Shown here: piece by piece, positions 16,849-25,111 of the stretch
Layout of the letters: the number at the start of each line of letters is the position of its first letter
Numbering within the stretch: position 1 is the stretch's first letter
NCBI RefSeq assembly: GCF_004363095.1
Contig: NZ_SNYO01000005.1
Location: forward strand, 247,131 to 311,130
Direction of reading: 5' to 3'
Length of the DNA stretch: 64,000 nucleotides
Source: Actinomycetospora succinea
GTDB taxonomy: Bacteria > Actinomycetota > Actinomycetes > Mycobacteriales > Pseudonocardiaceae
Program-made: the position numbers and the translations under genes
The notes under the pieces: generated by a model
Databases searched by the model: none
Told to the model about the DNA's origin: nothing
Seen by the model: the letters and a program-made list of their open reading frames with translations, nothing else

Positions 16849-17262
16849 GTGGAGGAGGACGGCTCACTGGCCGACGCGTTCTGGCTGGTCGCGCGCCGGC
16901 TGCGTCACCAGTCGCGCGAGGCCCTCGCCCCGTGGGGCGTCTCGCTCTCCCAGCTGCGCGCGCTCGAGGTGCTGCTGCGCCACGGCCCGACGCGCTCGGG
17001 CGCGCTCGCCGAGCACCTGCGCATCGCGCCGCGCTCGGCCACCGAGGTCGTCGACGCCCTCGCCGAGCGCGGCCTCGTCGAGCGCCGGCCCGACCCCGCC
17101 GACCGCCGCGCCACCCAGGTCGCCGCCACCGACGCCGGCGCCGAGCTCGGCGCGGCGGTGCGGGCGACCCGCGCGGCGGAGGCCGACCGGGTGTTCGCCG
17201 CCCTCGACGACGACGAGCGCGCCGAGCTCGGGCGCCTGCTGCGCCGCCTGGTCGAGGAGTGA
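16849..17262 (+). CDS. MarR-family transcriptional regulator
   Basis: 137 residues. It has the winged-helix core SLSQLRALEVLLRHGPTRSGALAEHL, RSATEVVDALAERGLVERRPDPADRRATQV with the wing motif DRRA. GTG 16849 has no ribosome-binding site, but a TACGGT -10-like hexamer ends 7 nt before it, so the mRNA is probably leaderless. It likely represses the divergent ABC exporter and itself through 16797-16817. Confidence 0.9.
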   Translation: MEEDGSLADAFWLVARRLRHQSREALAPWGVSLSQLRALEVLLRHGPTRSGALAEHLRIAPRSATEVVDALAERGLVERRPDPADRRATQVAATDAGAELGAAVRATRAAEADRVFAALDDDERAELGRLLRRLVEE

Positions 17263-17263
17263 C

Positions 17264-18133
17264 TCAGCCGCCGTCCAGGACCTCGCGCAGCTTCGCCGCG
17301 AACTCGTCGGGCTTGCCCGGCCAGCCGAACTCGCCGTCGAGGAACCCGCCGTGGTGGCCCGGGAAGATCGTGGCCTCCTGCCCGAGGGCCTTGGCGGTGC
17401 CGTGTCCGGTGCGCGCGGTGTAGGTGTCGCCGGTCTCCTCGCCCACCGCGACGACGACGCGCGTCGGCGCGGCGGTCAGGGCGTCGACGTCGAGCTCGTA
17501 GTCGATGACGGCCAGCGAGCTGTCGGAGAGCAGCGGGTCGTCGCGGGAGCCGTCGTCCTCGGTCGGCATCCCGAACATCGCGGGGTCCGGGGCCGGCTGC
17601 GTGAAGTACTCGTCGGTGAACTCGCCCTGCCACGACCCGAGCGCCATGAAGCCCGCCATCCCGTGCCCCCAGCCCTTCGCCTGGTAGGCCTCGCGGAACT
17701 GCTTGCTGGCGCGGTCGGCGGCCGCGGCGTCGGGCAGAACGCCGTTGATCGGCGGCTCGTGCGCCACGAGCGTGACGACGTCCTCGGGGTGGGCGGTCAC
17801 GAGCTGCAGGCCGGTCACCGCTCCCCCGCTGCTGCCGAAGGCGTCGACCGGGCCGGTGCCGAGCGCGGTGATCAGCGCGTGCAGGTCCTCGGCCTGGGTC
17901 TGCGGCGTGTTGTCGGTGCGCCCGTCGCTGCGCGTGCTGCGCCCGAGCCCGCGCGGGTCGTAGGCGACGACCGTGCGGTCCGGGAACCGCGCCGCCAGGG
18001 CGCGGAAGCCGGAGGCGTCCATCGGCTGGCCGAACATCAGGATCACCGGACGCCCGTCGGCGGGCGGCAACGGGCCGTAGACGTCGTAGGCGATCTCGGC
18101 GCCGTCCACGGGGAGAACCTTCGTCTCGGCCAC
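17264..18133 (-). CDS. Alpha/beta hydrolase
   Basis: 289 residues. An oxyanion region LMFGQPMDASGF, a YDPRGLGRS turn, the nucleophile elbow FGSSGGA (Ser) and a C-terminal FPGHHGGFLD with the His are visible. It has no signal peptide. GTG 18133 has AAGGAG 6 nt upstream. It follows the marR gene at 18198 on the same strand after 64 bp that contain inverted repeats, so it is probably that regulator's main target. The substrate is unknown. Confidence 0.85.
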   Translation of the reverse strand: MAETKVLPVDGAEIAYDVYGPLPPADGRPVILMFGQPMDASGFRALAARFPDRTVVAYDPRGLGRSTRSDGRTDNTPQTQAEDLHALITALGTGPVDAFGSSGGAVTGLQLVTAHPEDVVTLVAHEPPINGVLPDAAAADRASKQFREAYQAKGWGHGMAGFMALGSWQGEFTDEYFTQPAPDPAMFGMPTEDDGSRDDPLLSDSSLAVIDYELDVDALTAAPTRVVVAVGEETGDTYTARTGHGTAKALGQEATIFPGHHGGFLDGEFGWPGKPDEFAAKLREVLDGG

Positions 18134-18154
18134 GACCCACTCCTTAGTACGAGA

Positions 18155-18192
18155 AGACAACCAACCAGTTGCAGTGTTGTTCTCAACCGAGA
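18155..18192. promoter_or_regulatory. Inverted repeats before the hydrolase gene (MarR operator region)
   Basis: The 64-bp gap between marR and the hydrolase is AT-rich and holds TTCTC-N4-GAGAA (18179-18192) and several ACAAC/GTTGT half-sites, including CAACCAGTTG. Such ACAAC-type repeats are common MarR targets. The exact contact site is uncertain. Confidence 0.5.
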
Positions 18193-18197
18193 AGTTG

Positions 18198-18671
18198 TCA
18201 AGCACGACCCTGGGCTCGCCGGGCCGCACCGATGATCTCGGTGAGCGAGCCGTGCAGCGCCCGCAGCTCGGGCAGGTCCATGGCGAGGCGCTCGACGATC
18301 GCCGGCGGGATGCGCTCGGCCTCCTCGCGCAGCGCCACCCCGGCCGGCGTCAGCCGCACGGCCAGCGAGCGCTCGTCGCCGCGGTCGCGCCCGCGGGTGA
18401 CGTAGCCGGCGGCCTCGAGGCGCTTGAGCAGCGGCGACAGCGTGCCGGGGTCGAGCTCGAGGCGGCGACCCAGCTCGCTGACCGACAACGGCGCCTCCTG
18501 CCAGAGCGCGAGCATGACGAGGTACTGCGGGTGGGTGAGGTTCATCGGCTCGAGCAGCGGCTTGTACACCGAGATCACCGTGCGCGCGGCGACCGCGAGC
18601 GCGAAGCACACCTGGTTCTCGAGGGCCAGCGGGTCGAGCTCCGCGAGGTCCACCGCGGCGGTGTCGTCCAT
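18198..18671 (-). CDS. MarR-family transcriptional regulator
   Basis: 157 residues. The helices read LTHPQYLVMLALWQEAPLSV, SELGRRLELDPGTLSPLLKR and LEAAGYVTRGRDRGDERSLAV, a MarR winged helix of the OhrR-like type. Near the N terminus a Cys is present in ENQVCFALAVA, the position of the redox-sensing Cys of OhrR proteins, so peroxide sensing is possible. It is divergent from the DUF5313 gene and upstream of the hydrolase. Confidence 0.88.
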   Translation of the reverse strand: MDDTAAVDLAELDPLALENQVCFALAVAARTVISVYKPLLEPMNLTHPQYLVMLALWQEAPLSVSELGRRLELDPGTLSPLLKRLEAAGYVTRGRDRGDERSLAVRLTPAGVALREEAERIPPAIVERLAMDLPELRALHGSLTEIIGAARRAQGRA

Positions 18672-18707
18672 CCCACGTCTCCTGTCGGCCGGGTCGACCC
18701 CATACTA

Positions 18708-18734
18708 TTGGTGTGCAAACCATTGGCGCACCAA
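18708..18734. promoter_or_regulatory. Inverted repeat TTGGTGTGC-N9-GCGCACCAA between marR and DUF5313 genes
   Basis: The arms differ at one position. The repeat lies in the 77-bp divergent gap and ends shortly before the DUF5313 ribosome-binding site. It is a likely operator for the MarR protein at 18198-18671, controlling both directions. Confidence 0.55.
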
Positions 18735-18748
18735 GCATGGAGGCTCGC

Positions 18749-19141
18749 GTGCGACGGCCGAACCCCCTGCAGTGGCTCTGGTACGCCTTCGGCGGCGGCC
18801 TGCCCGCGCGGTACGCGCCGTGGGTGCTGCACGACACGACCTGCCGTACCTGGTGGCTGCGCCATGTCCTGCGCGCCGTCGTGCAGATCGCCCCGTTCGC
18901 GATCGCCATCATCGTGTTCGTGCCGGGGCCGCTGTGGCTGCGGATGATGTGCGCGCTCGGCGGCGCGATCATGGGCCTGATCTTCTCGGTCAGCTACCTG
19001 CACGAGACCGCCGAGCACCGCCTGGTCAAGGCCGGCTACCCCCTCGGCACGGGCCCCGCGACCCGCGCGGCGCGCACGGCCGACAAGGACGCCGCCGCGG
19101 CCGAGCGCTACGCCGCCCGCTACCGGACGCCGCCGGCCTGA
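18749..19141 (+). CDS. DUF5313 family membrane protein
   Basis: 130 residues starting RRPNPLQWLWYAFGGGLP, the recognised DUF5313 N terminus, then WVLHDTTCRTWWLRHVLRA and two hydrophobic segments (about 46-66 and 70-90). The tail is Ala/Arg-rich. GTG 18749 is chosen because GGAGG lies 6 nt upstream; an ATG at 18737 would overlap that site. Known from actinobacteria, mainly mycobacteria and Pseudonocardiales; the function is unknown. It overlaps the convergent MFS gene by 22 bp. Confidence 0.8.
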   Translation: MRRPNPLQWLWYAFGGGLPARYAPWVLHDTTCRTWWLRHVLRAVVQIAPFAIAIIVFVPGPLWLRMMCALGGAIMGLIFSVSYLHETAEHRLVKAGYPLGTGPATRAARTADKDAAAAERYAARYRTPPA

Positions 19142-20637
19142 GGGGCCGGGCTCGGGGCGACCGGCACGGCGTCGTGCACCGGGAGCGAGACCGTGGTGGC
19201 CGCTGCCGCCGCGGCGAGCTGCACCGGGGTCGGCTTCGGCTTGCGTCCGGCCCGGCGGGCGAGCGGGATGCCGAGGGCGCTGACGACGACGAGCGCGATA
19301 CAGGCCCGTGAGAACGCCGTGGCGAGCGAGTCGGAGGGCGTCGCGCCGGCGGCGGTCTGCGCGGTGTCCACCGACGTGTACAGCCCGGCGACGATCGCCG
19401 TGACCACCGCACCGCCGACGTAGCGCGCCATGTTCGAGATGCCGGAGGCGGCGCCGACCTGCGCGGGCGGGACCGACTCCGTCGCGGCGGAGGACGCCGG
19501 ACCGTTGGACAGGCTCAGCCCCAGGGCGACGGCGAGCAGGCCCGGCAGGAACATGAGGTAGGTCCACCCGGCGCCGACGAAGGTCAGCAGGACGAAGCCG
19601 CCGGTGAGCAGGAGGAAGCCGAGGACCACCACGGGGCGGCCGCCGAACCGGTGGGCCAGCGGCGCCACGGCGGGCGCCGCGAGGACGACGACCAGCGCCA
19701 CCGGGAGACACGCGAGCCCTGCCTCGAGGCTGCTCATCCCGAACGCCGCGGGGCTCTGGAAGTAGAGGCTGATCAGGAACGAGATCCCCGCGATCGCCCC
19801 CGCCCCGATGAGGATGGCGACCGTCGACACGACGAGCAGCAGGTTGCGCAGGAGCGCGAGGTCGATCAGGGGGGCGGTGACCCGCCGCTCGACGAGGACG
19901 AAGCCGACGACGGCGAGCACGGACACGGCGAGGCACCCGAGCGTCGCGGGCGAGGCCCAGCCCCACGTGCTGCCCTCGGTCACCGCGAAGATCAGCGGCG
20001 CGAGGATCGCCGCCACGAGGACGGTGCCGGCGAGGTCCACCGAGCGTGGGCGGTCCGGGTCGCGGGACTCCGGCACGGCGGCCATCACCCACGGGATGCA
20101 CACCGCGGCGATGGCGGCGTCGAGCCAGAACAGGCCCTGCCATCCGGCCACCTCGTTGAGCACGCCGCCGAGGACCGGGCCCGCCGCGGCGCCCGCCGCC
20201 GACGCGGCCCCCCACAGCGTGACGGCCCGCATCCGCGCCGGCCCGTCGGTGGCGACCGACAGCAGGCTGAGCCCGGTCGCCAGGATCGCGGCGCCGGACG
20301 CCCCCTGGATCACGCGGCCGAGGACCACCATCTCGCCCGTCGGGGCGAGCGCGATCAGCGCGCAGGACGCGACGAACAGCGCGAGCCCGGACAGGAACAG
20401 CAGGCGCCGGCCGAAGACGTCGCCCAGCACGCCCGAGGTGACGATGGTGGCCGCGCCGACCAGCAGGTAGCCGGTGACGGCCCACTGCAGCAGGTCGATC
20501 GGGGCACCGAGGTCGGCGCTGATCGACGGCAGCAGGATGCTGACGGCCGAGGTGTTGGCGTTGACGACGAACGTCGACAGGCAGCTCGTCGCGAGCACGC
20601 TCCCCGCCCCGCGCGCCGCCGCCTTCGTGTCGGTCAT
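19120..20637 (-). CDS. DHA2-type MFS transporter
   Basis: 505 residues with 14 predicted TM segments. LGDVFGRRLLFLSGLALFV is MFS motif A, and GRVIQGASGAAILATGLSLL the DHA2 motif. C-terminal residues are Ala/Pro-rich. It is a proton-driven exporter of unknown substrate. ATG 20637 lies 44 bp from the centre of the inverted repeat at 20672-20690, with CAGGCT as a -10 between them, so it appears to be the first member of the local LuxR-type regulon and is probably leaderless. Confidence 0.9.
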   Translation of the reverse strand: MTDTKAAARGAGSVLATSCLSTFVVNANTSAVSILLPSISADLGAPIDLLQWAVTGYLLVGAATIVTSGVLGDVFGRRLLFLSGLALFVASCALIALAPTGEMVVLGRVIQGASGAAILATGLSLLSVATDGPARMRAVTLWGAASAAGAAAGPVLGGVLNEVAGWQGLFWLDAAIAAVCIPWVMAAVPESRDPDRPRSVDLAGTVLVAAILAPLIFAVTEGSTWGWASPATLGCLAVSVLAVVGFVLVERRVTAPLIDLALLRNLLLVVSTVAILIGAGAIAGISFLISLYFQSPAAFGMSSLEAGLACLPVALVVVLAAPAVAPLAHRFGGRPVVVLGFLLLTGGFVLLTFVGAGWTYLMFLPGLLAVALGLSLSNGPASSAATESVPPAQVGAASGISNMARYVGGAVVTAIVAGLYTSVDTAQTAAGATPSDSLATAFSRACIALVVVSALGIPLARRAGRKPKPTPVQLAAAAAATTVSLPVHDAVPVAPSPAPQAGGVR

Positions 20638-20671
20638 GGGGCGAGCCTGCGCCCGAGCCCGGGCGTCGCGC

Positions 20672-20690
20672 CTCATCCACGGCGGGTGAG
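20672..20690 (-). promoter_or_regulatory. Regulon box for the MFS gene at 20637
   Basis: Read toward the MFS gene it is CTCACCC-N5-GGATGAG, a 19-bp inverted repeat. A CAGGCT -10 (20649 down to 20644) starts 32 nt from its centre, and the start codon is 44 nt from its centre. One of seven such sites in this region. Confidence 0.75.
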
Positions 20691-20695
20691 CAGGA

Positions 20696-20714
20696 CTCAT
20701 CCGGCTCGGGTGAG
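20696..20714 (+). promoter_or_regulatory. Regulon box for the DUF7144 operon
   Basis: CTCATCC-N5-GGGTGAG. GAGCGT (20736-20741) starts 31 nt after its centre and is the probable -10; the ATG at 20778 is 73 nt after the centre. It lies 24 bp, centre to centre, from the box that serves the divergent MFS gene. Confidence 0.75.
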
Positions 20715-20777
20715 GTCCGCGGACGCCGGGAGCGGGAGCGTCCGTCATCACCGTTCGCCACGTGTCTGGAGGAGACC

Positions 20778-21248
20778 ATGACCGAACAGCAGATCCCGTC
20801 ACCGGTCTCGGGGTCGCCGATCACCCCGTCCCGGGCCAACGGGACATCCGCCCCGCCCCGCTCCGGCGCCTGGATGGGCTGGGTCCGTTTCGGCGGGGTG
20901 GTGATGACGATCATCGGCGGGTTCGCCGTGGTCGAGGGGTTCTTCGCGCTGTTCTCGCCGACCTACGTCACCCTGACCGGGGAAGCCGTCCTGCTGTTCG
21001 ACCTGACCGCGTGGGGCTGGATCCACATCCTGCTGGGCGTGCTCGTGCTCGCGACCGGCCTCGGGCTGCTGAGCGGCGCCGGGGCGAGCTGGGCCCGGGG
21101 CGTCGGCATCGTCCTGCTCGCCCTCAACACGATCGTGCAGCTCGCGTTCCTGCCTGCCTACCCGCTCTGGTCGATCATCCTCATCATCCTCGACATCGTC
21201 GTCATCTACGCGCTGATGGTGACGTGGGGCGAGGAGTCCGAGTACTGA
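20778..21248 (+). CDS. DUF7144-family membrane protein
   Basis: 156 residues: a Pro/Ser-rich cytoplasmic start, then four hydrophobic segments (about 36-58, 76-94, 101-122 and 128-148) in the pattern WMGWVRFGGVVMTIIGGFAVVEGFF ... TAWGWIHILLGVLVLATG, typical of the DUF7144 family. The ATG has GGAGGAG 4 nt upstream. It is the first gene after a regulon box and is followed by a hairpin that may reduce transcription into the channel gene. Function unknown. Confidence 0.8.
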   Translation: MTEQQIPSPVSGSPITPSRANGTSAPPRSGAWMGWVRFGGVVMTIIGGFAVVEGFFALFSPTYVTLTGEAVLLFDLTAWGWIHILLGVLVLATGLGLLSGAGASWARGVGIVLLALNTIVQLAFLPAYPLWSIILIILDIVVIYALMVTWGEESEY

Positions 21249-21271
21249 CGCCGCGCGAGAGGTGCGCGGAC

Positions 21272-21300
21272 GAGGCCCGCCCGGCCGACGGGCGGGCCTC
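21272..21300 (+). terminator. Stem-loop after the DUF7144 gene
   Basis: GAGGCCCGCC (21272-21281) pairs with GGCGGGCCTC (21291-21300), 10 bp around a 9-nt loop, followed by GTT. It has no U-run, so it may act as an attenuator before the channel gene rather than a full stop. Confidence 0.6.
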
Positions 21301-21322
21301 GTTCGTGCCGGAGGGAGCCAGG

Positions 21323-21886
21323 GTGGCCACGGAGATCGACATGCCGTCGACACGACGGGTGGTCCTGGTCCTGGGCCGCTCGGTGGTCACGATCGCGCTG
21401 CTCGTGGTCGTGTACTTCCTCGCGCCGCTGGACCCCACCCAGGACACCTCGACGCTGATCCTGTTCCTTCTCGGCCTCGCCGCGCTCGTGGCGATGATCG
21501 TCTACCAGCTGCGCGCGATCGTGACGGCGCGCTACCCGGGCCTGCGGGCCGTCGAGGCGTTCGCCAGCGCGATCCCGCTGTTCCTCCTGCTGTTCGCCGC
21601 GACCTACACGGCGGTCTCGGCCGCCCGGCCCGACAACTTCAGCGAGGCCCTGACCCGGATCGACGCGCTCTACTTCACCGTGACCGTCTTCGCGACCGTC
21701 GGCTTCGGCGACATCACGCCGCTCAGCCAGGGGGCCCGGGTGCTGGTGACCATCCAGATGGTGGCCAACCTGCTCGTCCTCGGCCTGCTCGTGAACTCGA
21801 TCCTCGAGGCGGTCCGGCGGGGCAAGTCGCGCAGGAACTCGGCCCCGGACCCCACCGCACCACCGACCGGCGAGGAGCCGTCATGA
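21323..21886 (+). CDS. Two-pore-helix-type potassium channel family protein
   Basis: 187 residues. The selectivity filter TVGFGD is at 125-130 in the pore loop (YFTVTVFATVGFGDITPLS), flanked by TM helices at about 81-99 and 139-160, the ion_trans_2 layout. Two further hydrophobic segments (14-33, 45-63) precede it. No RCK or other regulatory domain follows, only a charged tail. GTG 21323 has GGAGGGAG upstream. It should conduct K+ and set membrane potential. It overlaps the next gene by 4 nt and belongs to the same regulon unit as the DUF7144 gene. Confidence 0.88.
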   Translation: MATEIDMPSTRRVVLVLGRSVVTIALLVVVYFLAPLDPTQDTSTLILFLLGLAALVAMIVYQLRAIVTARYPGLRAVEAFASAIPLFLLLFAATYTAVSAARPDNFSEALTRIDALYFTVTVFATVGFGDITPLSQGARVLVTIQMVANLLVLGLLVNSILEAVRRGKSRRNSAPDPTAPPTGEEPS

Positions 21887-22176
21887 CCGCCCCACCCGCG
21901 ACGCCCCCGGACCCGACGACACCGGGGACGACGCCACCGGAGCAGCAGGCTCCTGGGAAGCCCGCGACCGGCTGGCACGTCGACGTGCCCCTCCTCGGCC
22001 CCGTGGGCTGGCCGCCGACCGGCAGCCTGGCGTTCGTCGTCGTCCTCGGCGGGCTCGCCGCCGTGGACGTCCTCGCCTGGCCCGTGGCGCTGGCCGTCGG
22101 CCTCGGCCACGTGCTCGCCCGCGACCACGACCACCGCCTGATCGCGGAGGTCGGCGAGGGTCTCGAGATCGCCTGA
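21883..22176 (+). CDS. Small membrane protein of unknown function
   Basis: 97 residues. A Pro/Thr-rich disordered N terminus (1-30) precedes two closely spaced hydrophobic segments (about 47-80) and an HDHRLIAEVGEGLEIA tail. The ATG overlaps the channel stop (ATGA), so it is translated with the channel. I recognise no family. It may be a channel accessory protein. Confidence 0.6.
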   Translation: MTAPPATPPDPTTPGTTPPEQQAPGKPATGWHVDVPLLGPVGWPPTGSLAFVVVLGGLAAVDVLAWPVALAVGLGHVLARDHDHRLIAEVGEGLEIA

Positions 22177-22182
22177 GCGCGC

Positions 22183-22401
22183 TCAGCTCTCCGGCGCCGC
22201 GGGGAGCGGGTGGGCGGACACGACCGTGAGCCCGAGCAGGCGCAGCTGCTCGAGGATGCCGTGCAGGTGCGCGTCGTCGATCACCGCGCCGCGCAGGACC
22301 GCGCCGGGACGGATCTCCCGGACCTCCATGTCGCAGAACGCCTCGCGGGCCTGCGCGGGCAGGCTCCCGTCGACACGGAACTCGTAGAACCGGTCCGTCA
22401 T
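22183..22401 (-). CDS. Small protein, paralogue of the 34354 gene
   Basis: 72 residues: FYEFRVDGSLPAQAREAF, MEVREIRPGAVLRGAVID, HLHGILEQLRLLGLTVVS. The product at 34354-34569 has the same layout (RFEIRVSGRLSDRARAAF ... EVHGILDRIQALGLELVS), so the two are clear paralogues. Predicted beta-alpha-beta-beta-alpha-beta, a small ferredoxin-like fold. ATG 22401 has GGGAGG 6 nt upstream. Its promoter carries a regulon box (22456-22474). The function is unknown; a regulatory or ligand-binding role is a guess. Confidence 0.7.
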   Translation of the reverse strand: MTDRFYEFRVDGSLPAQAREAFCDMEVREIRPGAVLRGAVIDDAHLHGILEQLRLLGLTVVSAHPLPAAPES

Positions 22402-22455
22402 CAGAGGCCTCCCGGGGTCGTCGTCCCCAGCCTGCGGGCCGGACCGCATCCCGCC

Positions 22456-22474
22456 CTCACCCGCCGAGGGTGGC
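22456..22474 (-). promoter_or_regulatory. Regulon box for the small-protein gene at 22401
   Basis: Read toward the gene it is GCCACCC-N5-GGGTGAG; the proximal half is perfect and the distal one degenerate. CAGGCT (22434 down to 22429), the same hexamer as at the MFS promoter, starts 31 nt from the centre. Confidence 0.6.
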
Positions 22475-22484
22475 CCGGGGCCCG

Positions 22485-22503
22485 TTCATCCGGCCGGGGT
22501 GAG
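22485..22503 (+). promoter_or_regulatory. Regulon box for the arylsulfatase gene
   Basis: TTCATCC-N5-GGGTGAG. GACCGT (22525-22530) starts 31 nt after the centre, and ATG 22538 is 44 nt after it. There is no ribosome-binding site, consistent with a leaderless transcript. Confidence 0.75.
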
Positions 22504-22537
22504 CCGGTGCGGCCGGTCGCGCACGACCGTCGGCGCC

Positions 22538-24907
22538 ATGAGCGCACCCGACCGTCACGCCCGCGCGATGCTGCCCATCCCGGACCGGCCGGCGCCCGGG
22601 CTCACGACGTACGACGCCAAGGACCCCGACACCTCGTTCGCCCCGATCGAGCCGCTGCTGCCGCCGGCCGGTGCGCCGAACGTCGTCGTGGTCCTGCTCG
22701 ACGACGTGGGCTTCGGGGCGTCCTCGACGTTCGGCGGCCCGTGCCGCACCCCCACCGCGGACCGGCTGGCCGCGCGCGGCCTGCGCTACCGGCGCTTCCA
22801 CAGCACCGCCCTGTGTGCGCCCACCCGCCAGGCCCTGCTGACCGGCCGCAACCACCACTCGGTCGGCATGGGCAGCATCACCGAGACGGCCACCTCGGCC
22901 CCGGGCAACAGCTCGGTGCGGCCGAACACCAAGGCCCCGCTGGCGCTGACGCTCAAGCTCAACGGCTACTCGACCGCGCAGTTCGGCAAGTGCCACGAGG
23001 TGCCGGTGTGCCAGTCCTCGCCGATGGGCCCGTTCGACGCCTGGCCCTCCGGGGGCGGCGGGTTCGAGACGTTCTACGGGTTCATCGGCGGCGAGAACAA
23101 CCAGTGGGAGCCCGCGCTCTACGACGGCACGACACCGGTCGAGCCGCCGGCGACGCCCGAGGAGGGCTACCACCTCACCGAGGACCTCGCCGACCGCGCC
23201 ACCAGCTGGATGCGCCAGCAGAAGGCGCTCATGCCGCAGCGCCCGTTCTTCGTCTACTTCGCGCCAGGCGCGACCCACGCACCGCACCACGTGCCGCGGG
23301 AGTGGGCCGAGCGTTATCGCGGCGAGTTCGACGACGGGTGGGACGCGGCGCGCGAGCGCACGTTCGCGCGCCAGAAGGAGGCCGGGATCATCCCGCCGGA
23401 GGCCGGGCTGACCGCGCGGCACGACGAGATCCCGGCCTGGGACGACATGCCCGACGAGCTCAAGCCCGTGCTGGCGCGCCAGATGGAGGTCTACGCGGGC
23501 TTCCTCGAGCACACCGACCACCAGGTCGGACGCCTCGTCGACACCCTCGAGGACATGGGGATCCTCGACGACACGCTGATCTATTACATGATCGGCGACA
23601 ACGGGGCGTCGTCGGAGGGCACCACGCAGGGCGCGTTCAACGAGATGGCCAACTTCAACGGGATGGCCGGTCTCGAGACCCCCGAGTTCCTGCTCGGCAA
23701 GATGGACGAGTTCGGGTCGCCCGAGTCGTACAACCACTACGCGGTGGGCTGGGCCTGGGCGATGAACACACCCTTCCAGTGGACCAAGCAGGTCGCCTCC
23801 CACTGGGGCGGCACCCGCAACGGCACGATCGTCCACTGGCCCCGCGGCACCTCGGACCCCGGCGGTCTGCGCTCGCAGTTCACCCACGTCATCGACGTGG
23901 CCCCGACGATCCTCGAGGCCGCCGGCATCCCCGAGCCCACGATGGTCAACGGCGTGCAGCAGTCGCCCATGGAGGGCACGAGCATGCTCTACACGTTCGG
24001 CGAGCCGGACGCGCCCGAACGCCACGAGCTGCAGTACTTCGAGATGTTCGGCAACCGCGGCATCTACCACAAGGGCTGGAGCGCGGTGACCAAGCACCGC
24101 ACGCCCTGGCTGATGACGGGCCACGAGCCGCCGCCGTTCGACGAGGATGTCTGGGAGCTCTACGACGGCCACAGCGACTACAGCCAGGCCCGCGACCTCG
24201 CCGCCGACAAGCCCGAGGTCCTCGCGCGCCTGCAGCGGCTGTGGCTCATCGAGGCCACGAAGTACGGGGTGCTCCCGCTGGACGACCGCACCGCGGAGCG
24301 CATCGACCCGGCGATGGCGGGGCGGCCGACCCTCATCCAAGGGACTTCGCAGCTGTTCTTCCCCGGCATGGGCCGGCTCTCCGAGAACAGCGTCCTGTCG
24401 ATCAAGAACCGGTCGTTCACGGTGACCGCTGAGGTCGACGTCCCCGTCGGCGGTGGGCGGGGCGTCGTCATCGCCCAGGGCGGGCGCTTCGGGGGCTGGG
24501 CGGTCTACCTGCACGAGGGCCGGTTGACCTTCTGCTACAACGTGCTCGGCATCCAGATCTTCACCGTCCGCGGTGACGAGCCGGTGGCGGGCGGGGTGCA
24601 CCAGGTGCGGGCCGAGTTCGCCTACGACGGCGGCGGCCTCGCGAAGGGCGGGGACGTGACGCTCTGGGTCGACGGCGCCGCCGCCGGCTCCGGGCGCGTG
24701 GCGATGACCCAGCCGATGGTCTTCTCCGCCGACGAGACCACCGACATCGGGCGCGAGGAGGGCACGCCGGTCAGCCCCGACTACACCGGGCCGACCAGCC
24801 GCTTCACCGGCCGCATCCACTGGGTGCAGCTCGACGTCGGCGAGGACGACCACGACCACTACCTCGACCCCGAGGAACGGCTGCGGGTGGCGATCGCGCG
24901 GCAGTAG
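22538..24907 (+). CDS. Arylsulfatase (type I sulfatase)
   Basis: 789 residues. The sulfatase active site CAPTR is at 93-97; Cys93 would be converted to formylglycine by a formylglycine-generating enzyme not encoded here. Metal-binding LLDDVGFG is at 53-60 and YYMIGDNGASSEGT near 349. Residues ~1-560 are the sulfatase domain; ~590-789 form a beta-rich C-terminal part (GGWAVYLHEGRLTFCYN, DVTLWVDGAAAGSGRV) typical of large arylsulfatases. No signal peptide is visible, so it is probably cytoplasmic or exported with a twin-arginine-independent route. It hydrolyses sulfate esters. Expression is tied to the local regulon box at 22485-22503. Confidence 0.93.
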   Translation: MSAPDRHARAMLPIPDRPAPGLTTYDAKDPDTSFAPIEPLLPPAGAPNVVVVLLDDVGFGASSTFGGPCRTPTADRLAARGLRYRRFHSTALCAPTRQALLTGRNHHSVGMGSITETATSAPGNSSVRPNTKAPLALTLKLNGYSTAQFGKCHEVPVCQSSPMGPFDAWPSGGGGFETFYGFIGGENNQWEPALYDGTTPVEPPATPEEGYHLTEDLADRATSWMRQQKALMPQRPFFVYFAPGATHAPHHVPREWAERYRGEFDDGWDAARERTFARQKEAGIIPPEAGLTARHDEIPAWDDMPDELKPVLARQMEVYAGFLEHTDHQVGRLVDTLEDMGILDDTLIYYMIGDNGASSEGTTQGAFNEMANFNGMAGLETPEFLLGKMDEFGSPESYNHYAVGWAWAMNTPFQWTKQVASHWGGTRNGTIVHWPRGTSDPGGLRSQFTHVIDVAPTILEAAGIPEPTMVNGVQQSPMEGTSMLYTFGEPDAPERHELQYFEMFGNRGIYHKGWSAVTKHRTPWLMTGHEPPPFDEDVWELYDGHSDYSQARDLAADKPEVLARLQRLWLIEATKYGVLPLDDRTAERIDPAMAGRPTLIQGTSQLFFPGMGRLSENSVLSIKNRSFTVTAEVDVPVGGGRGVVIAQGGRFGGWAVYLHEGRLTFCYNVLGIQIFTVRGDEPVAGGVHQVRAEFAYDGGGLAKGGDVTLWVDGAAAGSGRVAMTQPMVFSADETTDIGREEGTPVSPDYTGPTSRFTGRIHWVQLDVGEDDHDHYLDPEERLRVAIARQ

Positions 24908-24982
24908 CGCACGATCCGTCGCGTCCAACCGGACCGGCCGTGACCAGCCGTTTCCGTCCCGTCGCCGATTACGCCGAACGAC

Positions 24983-25008
24983 GGTGCGCCTGCCACCGCA
25001 GGCGCACC
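24983..25008. terminator. Stem-loop after the arylsulfatase gene
   Basis: GGTGCGCCTGC pairs perfectly with GCAGGCGCACC around a CACC loop (11-bp stem). It lies 75 bp after the arylsulfatase stop and 104 bp before the first LuxR gene. It lacks a U-run but is placed as a transcription terminator or an mRNA-protecting hairpin. Confidence 0.6.
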
Positions 25009-25111
25009 CGATCGAGGAGGTTGCCTGATTCCGGGAGGGGTCGAGAGATCCTATGGTGACGGTGGCCGCCGCCCTCCGCGACGGCGTGTGCAGCCACCCG
25101 AGGTCAAACAC

